Assembly: GCA_018398765.1 (NCBI GenBank)
Contig: JAHBMJ010001465.1
Span: 9,471 to 31,385 of the forward strand
Reading direction: 5' to 3'
From: Chromera velia
Lineage: Eukaryota > Sar > Chromeraceae
Length of the DNA stretch: 21,915 nt
Both the position numbers and the translations under genes were made by a program. Below are positions 10,741 through 19,064 of this stretch, in pieces; the first letter of the stretch is position 1; each line of letters starts with the position of its first letter. The notes beneath the pieces are model-generated. The model saw only the letters and a program-made list of their open reading frames with translations. It did not search any database and was not told where the DNA came from.

Positions 10741-10897
10741 AAGCGTCTTCCGAACACAAAGGCCCGACAGCCATCTGACAGCCGCCAGAGAAAACTTGCT
10801 GCAGGCAGGGGGGTTCTAGGGGGGGTTGGGTATTAGGTGGGGGGAGAGAGAAGCATCTCCCAAACGCAAAGGACCGACATGCAGCCGCCAGAGAAGG
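10741..10897 (+). repeat. Two-copy direct repeat of about 50 bp
   Basis: The stretch 10741-10793 (AAGCGTCTTCCGAACACAAA... to GCCGCCAGAGAA) recurs in diverged form at 10851-10897 (AAGCATCTCCCAAACGCAAA... to GCCGCCAGAGAA). The period is about 110 bp. Confidence 0.75.
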
Positions 10898-10986
10898 AAG
10901 GAAGGAAGGAAGGAGGAAAGGAAAGAAACAAGGAAGGGAACGAATGAATGAATGAGCGAAGGAAGGAAGGAAAAAAGGAAAGGAAG
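10893..10986 (+). repeat. (GGAA)n-rich tract
   Basis: Degenerate GGAA and GAATGAAT units lead directly into the 146-bp tandem repeat. Confidence 0.85.
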
Positions 10987-10994
10987 GCAGCAAA

Positions 10995-11476
10995 GTCTGT
11001 CTTGCCAAGGAAAAATGTTTGCCTCGCTGTTGTGTAGGTGGAGAGAAAGAAAAAGAAAGAGGGACGGCAAGCTGCGGGAGGATACACTCACTGCTCGTAC
11101 TGTGGAACTGCTGAGGAGAGTCCTTTCTGTCAGCACAAGGGTCTGTCTTACCAAGGAAAAAGGTTTGCCTCGCTGTTGTATGGGTGGGGAGAGAGAAAAA
11201 GAAAGAGAGTCGGCAAGCTGCGGGAGGATACACTCACTGCTCGTGCTGTGGAACTGCTGAGGAGAGTCTTTTCTGTCAGCACAAGGGTCTGTCTCGCCAA
11301 GGAAAAATGCTTACCTCGCTGTTGTGTGAGTGGGGAGAGAGAAAAAGAAAGAGAGTCGGCAAGCTGCAGGAGGATACACTCACTACTCGTGCTGTGGAAC
11401 TACTGAGGAGAGTCCTTTCTGTCAGCACAAGGGTCTGTCTTGCCAAAGAAAATGTTTACCTTGCTGTTGTGTAGAT
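10995..11476 (+). repeat. 146-bp tandem repeat, three full copies and one partial
   Basis: Copies start with GTCTGTCTTGCCAAGGAAAA-like sequence at 10995, 11141, 11287 and 11433, exactly 146 bp apart. The fourth copy stops after about 44 bp. Copies differ by scattered substitutions. The period is not a multiple of three, so the overlapping open frames that read GGYTHCSYCG-like segments change frame at each unit. They are best seen as repeat by-products, not a protein. Confidence 0.93.
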
Positions 11477-11479
11477 GGA

Positions 11480-12740
11480 GGATCCGGAGAGAAGAAAGGA
11501 GAGAGACGGGCACTCCACAAACACGACACACTGTGCAAACAACATGTGCAGTGTCAATACTTCGAGCGAGCTTCATTTTTACGTCAAAGTCAGGTTGACA
11601 ACCTGACAGGAGAAGCTTGCTTTATTCTAGAAAAGGCAACAAGAAGGATACACTCTCAAAAATCTGCGGAGACGACGGAGGGAAAAATCACAGCTGCACT
11701 GAGGCCAGTGTACCACATAGGAAAGAGGTGGAGCTCTATGAAGCTCTGCAATGTGCAACGGAAACACTCGAATCTCCAAGCAGTTCAAAGCCAACTTAAG
11801 GAGTGCAGAGTTACTGAGGCAGTCCGTGCTCGTCGGTTCCGCGAAAAGCATGCATAACGCATGCCAATTTCGGGAAAAAAGACCCGTGCAAGCGAATTTT
11901 GGGAAATTCAGCCGCACAGCGCCGGTGGCCGCGGGATCGCGCGGACCGGAGGCCCGCGGCCCCTGAGCTGCATGGCGCAGATTGCCTGACCTTCATGCAT
12001 ACAGCTTGCATGTGGTCTGTTTGGCTCAAACGTCAGCTTCGCTATGAAAACAGACCGCTGGGTCGAAACAAAGTGGCTTGGCAAAGACCTCCCTAGAAGC
12101 CTATCTTAGCCCATCTACTTGTTGCAAAGGGCGCAAATGGCCCCCGCTGGCTTTAAGGTTCGCAACGCTGCAAGCCGGATCAAAATTGAATTGTCTTTCG
12201 GCTACCTTGAGATTTCAGATCGATGGCCAGTCGGAAAGGCCGTCTACGCGAGCGGCCTCGTGTTCCATATCGCTTCTGTCTGCTTTCAGAAGCTTTCGTT
12301 CGCTTTTCTTTCTATCTGTAGAGTCAGATTCTTCTCTTGGGAAAATCAGGAACGATATTCGTGCATGCAACATGCTATGCAACGTGAGGCGACCTTGTCA
12401 CGTTCCATCTGCTCCCATCTGCTTTGGAAAGCAGGCAAAAATAAAGTGGCGTTCTCGACATTGGTCTTAGTAAGCTTCTGACTCATTTCTGCTCTCTGCG
12501 GCCTTTCCCCCAAGTGTACTCCCTCTTTGGCTGGTTGGTTGTATAGTTGCTTTATTCTGCATGGAAGCTTTATCTTGTATGTATTAAGGTTTCGATGGGT
12601 GAATGCACGAATATTGATTCACGCAAAGATGACACGTATTCAGATAGGTTCTTTGTCCGCCAAAGCATATGATATCCTGCTCGGCGACTCCGAATGATCA
12701 AACCCACAGTCTCAGTATTGTTCAGGGCAGTGCCACGTGC
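11480..12740. other. Unique-looking DNA, no gene supported
   Basis: Several open frames of 65-175 codons overlap here on the plus strand. They lack recognisable motifs and switch composition along their length. A GC-rich patch lies at 11920-11970. Confidence 0.45.
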
Positions 12741-12745
12741 ATGTT

Positions 12746-12796
12746 TCTCTCTCTCTCTCTCTCTGTATGTATGTGTGTGTGTATGTATGTGTATGT

Positions 12797-12839
<43 letters not shown>

Positions 12840-12851
12840 TGTGTATGTGTG
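12746..12851 (+). repeat. (CT)n followed by (GT)n/(ATGT)n microsatellite
   Basis: CT units (12746-12764) pass directly into GT, ATGT and GTGTAT units (12765-12851). Confidence 0.95.
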
Positions 12852-13462
12852 CAAGTGGGTGTGTTCCTCACTCCGCATCGCTTCATCGTCGCTTCCAATT
12901 AATTGGGTCACTCCATCCCATCCAGGGACCTGTTTGACCTAGGGTTTGGAAGAGAGTTGCTCTTCTTTGATCGACGTTGATTCGAACTGGGGTTTTGACT
13001 CCCAAATTTGTTTTCAAAAATAGCTGATATTTTGGTTGCTTTGTTCTTTTCATTTGAAAGCTGAGGCGCCCAAGAGTGTCTCTGAATCTTTTGCCTCTTT
13101 TGTTGAAGAGCCTCTTTGCTTTGTTTGAACAATGAAGGAACTCGGAGATAATGAATGCTCGGCATATGGTGCACCTCTAAATGCAAAGTATGTTTTATTT
13201 GAAAAAAAAAATGACGTTTTCTTTGCAAAACATACTTTCAATCGTGTGCTCTTGATGCCAAACGTTCTCTGCAACTAGCACGCGAGGATACGCGAGGAGA
13301 GACGCCCTTACTATACAGTGACAGTCGCTGTGAGACGCGCTTGACTGTCGATATCGGATCGGTTAGTATGTGCCCTGAGTTGACTGTCGTTTAGAGACGC
13401 TCTTTATAGCACCAGCATGCATTGATATGCGTCGTCATAAAAGTTTTCCATGGGTGTTTTTG
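12852..13462. other. Intergenic DNA with one hairpin
   Basis: No gene is supported. AAAGTATGTTTT (13185-13196) and AAAACATACTTT (13227-13238) form a perfect 12-bp inverted repeat around a 30-base A-rich loop. Confidence 0.55.
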
Positions 13463-13596
13463 TATAATCATTATGGTTATTATGATAATCAATCATAATT
13501 ATTATCATCATTATGATAATCAGTCATAATGATTATAGAACCTTGTGATTATGTCTATAATCATTACGTCATTATCATAATGGAGCCATAATGATT
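13463..13596. repeat. ATAATCATTAT palindrome cluster, right arm
   Basis: Repeated TATAATCATTATGG, TGATAATCA and CATAATGATTAT units have the same motif family as 10391-10620, arranged so that the two arms are broadly inverted relative to each other. Confidence 0.75.
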
Positions 13597-13860
13597 ATTG
13601 AGCTAACCCACAGATGAAATATGTATGCCCTAGTAGTGTATGTCACCTCCTACTAGGCCACTTCTAAGTAGATAAATTATGAAAGTTCCATATCAACATA
13701 GAAGTTGGCTAGGCGTAGGCCATTAAAAAAAAAAAAAAACTTTAAAAAAAAAATTGAAAAAACCCTCAAATAAAATTTATTTACAAAAATATCCTCCTGG
13801 CAAAAACTAAAAGGGGCTTAAACAATTTAAGACCGGTTTTGAGCTTCTAAAACCCCAACA

Positions 13861-14757
13861 AGTTTTTTAAAATCATGCTGTCTAAACCTGCCTGGGGAGC
13901 CTGGGGTACCCCAGGCACGCCGCAGGCGGCCCGCCAGGGCCGCCTGGGGCGACCCCAGGTAGTTTTGCCTAAGTTTATATAGAGCTGCCTGGGGCGAAGC
14001 CCCAGGCAGTTGTTGAGAGTTGCCTGGGGCGAAGGTCGGTGCCTTGTCGTCATGAACCACAGTGCACGTGCCCGACCGGGTTCGCGTGAGGGACGCACCG
14101 ATGCGACCTCGCAATCTATACGTGCATGCCGCGTATTAAAGGTCCGACCGGGTCATGCAGACCGGCAGCAACTTTTTGTTCGGCAGTCGCGATCAGCGAT
14201 AGATACCAGTGAATACACATTAAGTTGACAGTTGCTTTCAACTTTTGTCTCTTCTCACTCTTATCACTGGAGATGCACATCATTGTACATCCATTGATTA
14301 AGTAAACTCACTGATTGATTCTGTACTTGGCCTTCCCGCTTATCTGGGAGATGCCAATCCAAGTAAATAAAAAGTGACACATGCAACTTTGCATTGTTCA
14401 TAAACTTATCGCAGAGTCGAAATTTACTCTGGAAAATTATTCAGAAAATTTGATTTAATTCTTTTCCATAAAATAATATCTAGAATTATATAAAAATTTT
14501 GATTTATTGATTCAATTTGAAACATTGTAAATGAATCTTTAAAGTTGCGTTCAGATACTAAATCCTAGAATAAAGGCATTTTTAAACTTTTTTCAACGTT
14601 TTTCATACTATAGAAAGAATGCAGAAAGACCCCCTGAGTCCCTGACTGCCTGGGGTACCGCAGGCGGTCCGTAAGGACCGCCTGGGGAAGGTCATACAAA
14701 ATGACGGGCCGTCTGGGGTCAGCGCAGGCAGTCATTCTGAAAGTTTAGATAGCATGT
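13861..14757. mobile_element. AT-rich foldback-like segment with GC-rich palindromic modules
   Basis: Left AAAATCATGCTGTCTAAAC (13869-13887) pairs with right GTTTAGATAGCATGTTTAAAA (inverted, about 14736-14757), apart from a one-base gap and one mismatch. Just inside each end lies a GC-rich palindromic module. The left one has GCCTGGGGTACCCCAGGC (13899-13916), a CAGGCGGCCC hairpin (13923-13946), CCTGGGG-CGA-CCCCAGG (13943-13959) and CTGCCTGGGGC-GAA-GCCCCAGGCAG (13985-14009). The right one has GCCTGGGGTACCGCAGGC (14648-14665) and a CAGGCGGTCC hairpin (14661-14684). The interior has no gene. No target-site duplication was found, so element boundaries are tentative. Confidence 0.5.
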
Positions 14758-15028
14758 TTAAAATACTTACAGCTGTTTACAAAAACTTTTTTTTTAACTT
14801 AATATATATCTTTAGCCTCTAGGTATGTGTTTTTCTAGTCATTTCTTCTACTATTTCCTAATATATTTTATATTATTTCGTACATTTTTTACTTAAAATT
14901 TTTGTGCATGTTTAAATTTATAGTATTATATGTATGATTGAACTTGTTTGAATGTTTTCGGCATCATGAAGGCTGCCCAGATCTAGTTTCTTAGAGAAAG
15001 AACACGCGTGTTGCCTTTTTCCAACACT
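14758..15028. other. AT-rich intergenic DNA
   Basis: Poly-T and TA-rich sequence with no open frame of note. Confidence 0.6.
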
Positions 15029-15453
15029 TCAACCACTTTGAGAGGAACCTCTGCTCACCCCCCCCACTGTGGGCCCTACAAAGCCTTTGTTGCCCGCTGG
15101 CATCGTCATCTTCTTTCTCTGAATCTTCTCAAAGTCGAAGATGTCTGCAACTTGAAGAATGTTTTCAAAACGAGTCACATCATTGTCTTCAACTATCAAA
15201 CCAAATGTTGCTGTTTTGCCACTGCGCTCAAATAGAGGGACGCGAAGATACTTAACCATCCAATCTTTGTATTTTAGATCATGAGCCTGAGTGGCAGGAC
15301 CGGTGAACCTCCTGCTTGAAGTACTAAAAACAGCCTGCACTTGTGCTACTTCGTAACACTCCACCTCCCCCTTCTCTTCTTTCAATTTGCGCAATGGATG
15401 AATTTCTGCTTGTGCAATGCGGTCAAATATCGCAATTTTGTTTTTATATTAAT
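15029..15453 (-). CDS. Unrecognised protein-like exon or gene fragment
   Basis: One frame is open for about 140 codons between a TAA near 15455 and a TGA at 15029-15031, in DNA where flanking frames close quickly. The product looks like real protein. It includes RIAQAEIHPLRKLKEEKG, then a segment with GPATQAHDLKYKDWMVKYLR, a hydrophobic strand-like TATFGLIVED and a charged VADIFDFEKIQRKK. No family was recognised. A strong 5' splice-site match (G|GTGAGC) lies about 30 bases before the stop, so the coding part may end there and splice onward. No start codon is clear. It could be an internal exon or a remnant of a mobile-element protein. Confidence 0.45.
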
Positions 15454-15459
15454 TATGCT

Positions 15460-16253
15460 ATAAGTGATGCCAGTGGTTTCAGAGTGAGAAGGTCAATCAC
15501 TGAGAACCTGCAAGTATATGGTTCAGTAGGGGCTCAACCTTGGGTTCGGCACGCAAGAGTGAAGACTGCGGTTTGAAGCTCTCTGAATGAACATGGTTTC
15601 ATTTTGCTTGCTGCTCAGACTTGTTGATTAATTAATAAAGCATATTCGATCAATTCAATTGTCCTATAATTGTCCTTAAAGTTTTTAAAGAGGCTATAGT
15701 GAATAGGGGGCAAAGACTAGGTCCTTAGCATCAACCTAGGCATCAACCTGGCGCCAGGGGAGAGGTGCGAAGAGTGAGCATTGAGGGAGGAGCAGCGGCA
15801 GCGGTAGCACTCGAACAGACAGAGTGACAATCAGCCGCTTCTAACAGAAAAGGCAAGGTCGTGGGAAGACATGGAGAGCTCATAGATGGTTGAGGTCGAT
15901 ACTAGATTTTAAACAATGTTAATGCAACGTTAATCTGACTTAATAAAGATAAAATACACTAACTGACCATAACACTAATTTAACTTGAAACTCCATTTTT
16001 TTACTACGGACCTAACTAGACCTACTAACTTCTATCAATCAAGCAGCTAGTCAATCAATCAACTAGTCAATCATCATTCAATCAATCAATCAATCAATTT
16101 AATCAATGAAGTACGCGAACTAACACGAACAGTTGGTCGAAAGTGGCCTAAGGTCCAGGCTAAGGAGTGGCACGGAGAAGCACGACAGCCTGATCTAAAT
16201 CTCTTTTAAAACGCACACTGTGCAGTGATCCAAGCCTGTCATAATATAATAGA
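15460..16253. other. 3' flank of the fibrillin gene, no gene seen
   Basis: This contains a (CAAT)n-type simple repeat at about 16034-16108 and otherwise unremarkable sequence. Confidence 0.55.
16034..16108 (+). repeat. (TCAA)n degenerate microsatellite
   Basis: TCAATCAATCAA units are interspersed with CTAGTCAATC, in the 3' flank of the minus-strand fibrillin gene. Confidence 0.9.
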
Positions 16254-18052
16254 TCATGAACGCACCCTGCCCAAAACGTAGAGCTCCTGGCCGACACCCC
16301 TCGCAATTCGTAAGTCAGCGTCGACGTATGTCGTTTTCAGAGGTCCCCCTGCTCTTCCATTACGCACGGCAGGGGCGTTAGAGAAGTCAACTTTAGGCCA
16401 CAGAGGATCCAGTGAGTTTGGGAGTTCAAACCCAAACAGCGTCTGCGGTTCATACGCAGCACCCTCAAACGTGACCTCCAACTCGGACCCGTCCTTCGGT
16501 ACCCCTGACGCACGCACGCGCAGTCTGGCTACTGTGGGCCCTATACCCCCAAACTTTGTCAGAAGAGCCTCGGCCTGAGGTGAAAACTCCACAACGTTCT
16601 CGACACGCACAACCGGTGCGGGAGAAGAGGAACGCGCACCCCCAGTTCCTTCCCCCCCCCCCGTTTGTTTTCTACTCGAGTCAGAGTCGGATGCGGACTC
16701 TACTCCCTCACCCTGCCCATCACCCTGAGACTCCAACTCTCCTCCCCGACTCCGACTGCCCTCTGCTTCTTCTGAAACGTTTGGAGAGGAGACTTTGTCT
16801 CTATCCGCCTTCGGAGGGAAGACGTTTTGGAAAATTCTTCCTACCTGCATACAGGTCTCATCACTCAGATAATATCGATAAAGGTGGTGATTGATCTTTT
16901 CGATGGTCTTTCGGCCGATTGTGAAAGAAATCGATGCAAAGGTTGGTCACACAATACTGCTGGCCGGTTGCGAGGAGCGAAAGAGGAAATCTGCTGGAGA
17001 AGGGGGGGAGTTGGTCGGTCAGTCAGTAAGTGACTGACTGAGTAGTCAGTTTGTTGACAGATGAGAGAGTGACTTTGCGAGACAGTCAAGTCACTGGTTG
17101 AGTCTGTCAGTCAGCCAGTCGGTCAGTATGTCAGTAACTGAAGGGGGCAGTCACGGTTTGATTTCTTTCGTCAGCGTTGTCTGTCAGCCAGGCAGGAGGT
17201 CAGAGAGTCAGTCAGAGAGAGAGAGAGAGAGAGAGAGTCACTCATTCAGCCACCCAGTCACCCCAAGATGCCCATGCAGACATAAAAGAGGGCGAAACAA
17301 AAACCAGGCTTGAACAAAAGTGCGCAGAAAACGCCGATCGATCATGATCCATCGTTCCTTCAGCAAATGAATTAGAAGGAAGGTCGGATAAACGTCTCCA
17401 AGGATTCTGTGAGGGGAAAGCTCGGGGAGGGGCCTAACTAGCGTGACTCGCTCAACCTACTTGAGTCCTTGGAAGAAAAACAAAAGTCGGAAACAGACAA
17501 ATGGACACAGAAGCACAGAAGAAAAATACAAAAAGAATTCACCTCACCTGTACGACAGGAATCGCACCCAGGAGAAGGACGTCGATGGCCTGCAGGGAGA
17601 CGAGAGTGAATGAATGTTCATGTCAGAGTTACGAAAACGCACGAAGTCACATGAAGCACAAAGACGGTCATCAGAAACATGAATGCAGACAGTTAGTTTA
17701 CAGGCAAACGCGGCTCAAAACGAGATCTGAACATCTCGACAACAGAGATTGAGGATAGGAGGGTCCATGGATTATGCAGACATCCCCTCGGTCTGTGTGC
17801 AAATAATATGCATTTGATATCCCTGCAGGTCCCCATGTCCATGTCCTTTTGGCTTCCTCAGGGACGACGAGAAAGAAACTGTTGAGCACTTCCACCTGCA
17901 TCCAGCAGTATGGAGGAACCCCCTTTACTTGACTGACGTTTGTGTAAAGGAGACGCCACTCGCCAAAGAGGGGACTTCGTGAAAGTTCGCTTGCTGCAAC
18001 ACGAAGAGAAAGAAGCACCAAGGAAAAAAGGCACGCGCACACGCGCACATGC

Positions 18053-18133
<81 letters not shown>

Positions 18134-18144
18134 AGAGAGTGAGA

Positions 18145-18178
<34 letters not shown>

Positions 18179-18213
18179 AACACAAAGAAAGACAGAAAGA
18201 GACGAAGGAAGGA

Positions 18214-18244
<31 letters not shown>

Positions 18245-18273
18245 AGAAAGAAAAAAAAGAAAGAAAGAAAGAA

Positions 18274-18332
<59 letters not shown>

Positions 18333-19064
18333 GAAGGAAGGAAGGAAGGAAGGAAGGAAGAAAGGAAGAAACGAAAAAAGGAAGGAAGTAAGCAAGGAAG
18401 GAAGGACGGAAAAAAAGGAGAAGGAAAAGGAAGAAAGGGGGTGAAAGACGGGCGGATCGAAACCATACGAGCAATGCAGTGCCTTCTTTTCATTTTGCAG
18501 ACACGGCGACTGTGATCAACCTCCAAAGGATGATAGAGAGGAAAATTGACGCACGAACGCCCATACAGGGAGAGAAAGGAGGGGGAAGGGGGGGGTCCCT
18601 TTTTCAGTATACGTGGAACATCGGATTCGTTTGGGGTAGTATCTCCAGTTCACGCATGGTATATTTCCAATCGCAACACTCTGACCTTTGAGCGGTTCTG
18701 GATTCGGGTTGCGTTTTTCGAGTTGTTGGATGAGGTCCATGAGCGTCTCCTTTTCCAGCGAGGTCGTGCTGAAGCCCCGGTTCGTTGAGACGACGGCCGC
18801 CAGAAAGTCTTTCTTCAAGCTCTCCCTTGCCAGGTCGGAGGAAGGAGAGGACTGAATGAGCGGATCCTCCTCTACTTCTGCTTCTGTGTCACTGGGAAAA
18901 TCAAATTCCTGCCACAATACAGAGGGAGAGGGGGGAGGAGATCGACTGAGACGTCCAAGCCGTCTCCGTCCAGGCAGGGGAGACGGCACACTGGAAGTTT
19001 GGAACACAAAGCCGTGCGCAGCACAGAAAGTGAGCACAAGCACAAGTGAAACCCAACTGGACAT
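16254..19064 (-). CDS. Plastid-lipid-associated protein (fibrillin/PAP family), complete, four exons
   Basis: Exons on the minus strand are 19064-18686, 17993-17929, 17589-17548 and 16844-16254 (TGA stop), giving 358 aa; all phases agree. Residues 1-18 form a signal peptide (WVSLVLVLTFCAAHG), followed by FVFQ and an Arg/Ser/Pro-rich stretch to about 48. This is a bipartite complex-plastid leader. The fibrillin domain begins with LKKDFLAAVVSTNRGF (83-98) and NPNPEPLK (119-126). It continues with FGEWRLLYTN (136-145), AIDVLLLGAIPVVQ (149-162), VGRIFQNV, VENVVEF (243-249) and the C-terminal TTYVDADLRIARG (333-345). Fibrillins are known to bind lipids in plastoglobules and thylakoids and to support plastid stress responses or quinone metabolism; the exact subfamily is not resolved. 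A Ser/Gly/Glu-rich insert (about residues 173-238) interrupts the domain between VGRIFQNV and VENVVEF. The ATG at 19062-19064 is chosen because it gives a full signal peptide. Confidence 0.93.
16845..17547 (-). other. Fibrillin intron 3, with (GTCA)n-like repeats
   Basis: The donor is GTACAG|GTGAGG and the acceptor CTGTATGCAG|GTA, phase 0. The plus strand at 17010-17230 holds degenerate GTCAGTCA units and an (AG)n run (17214-17236). Confidence 0.88.
17548..17589 (-). other. 42-nt micro-exon of the fibrillin gene
   Basis: It is bounded by CTCCCTGCAG before and GTGAGG after, and encodes 14 residues, AIDVLLLGAIPVVQ. The family normally has such a hydrophobic segment just before the V/IGxIFQ motif. 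Without this exon that segment would be missing from the protein. Confidence 0.88.
17590..17928 (-). other. Fibrillin intron 2
   Basis: The donor is GTCAGTCAA|GTAAAG and the acceptor is CTCCCTGCAG, phase 0. I see no gene inside. Confidence 0.85.
17994..18685 (-). other. Fibrillin intron 1, microsatellite-filled
   Basis: The donor is CTCAAAG|GTCAGA and the acceptor GTGTTGCAG|CAAGC. It splits a codon after its first base (G|CA, Ala). About half of it is the simple repeat listed next. Confidence 0.88.
18046..18420 (+). repeat. Compound microsatellite (AC)n-(AG)n-(GT)n-(GAAA)n-(GGAA)n
   Basis: AC units (about 18051-18097), AG units (18097-18127), a GT/AG patch (18144-18178), GAAA units (18214-18331) and GGAA-type units (18331-18420). 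On the coding (minus) strand of the fibrillin gene it reads mainly as pyrimidine CCTT, CTTT and CT. Long open frames across it are artefacts. Confidence 0.96.

Larger units (their letters stand above)
10366..13608. mobile_element. Candidate 3.2-kb element bounded by ATAATCATTAT-rich inverted arms
   Basis: The left edge TGGGTTAACTCA (10366-10377) is the inverse of the right edge TGAGCTAACCCA (13597-13608), with one mismatch in 12. Each edge leads inward into about 150-250 bp of repeated palindromic ATAATCATTAT and ATAATGATTAT units (10391-10620 and 13463-13596). The interior holds a 146-bp tandem repeat, simple repeats and no convincing transposase frame. No clear target-site duplication is visible, so it may be a non-autonomous or foldback element, or two related repeats placed in opposite orientation. 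Confidence 0.4.

Noticed and set aside
10709-11857. Overlapping open frames with repeated CSYCG-like segments, suggestive of a Cys-rich repeat protein
   Set aside because: The 146-bp period shifts the frame at each unit, so no single protein repeats the motif.
13861-14757. CRISPR array suggested by repeated GC-rich palindromes
   Set aside because: Spacing is irregular, there are only two related modules, and the host is a eukaryote.
17698-18526. Open frames of up to 258 codons across the compound microsatellite
   Set aside because: They come from simple repeats; only the short fibrillin exon at 17929-17993 within this span is coding.
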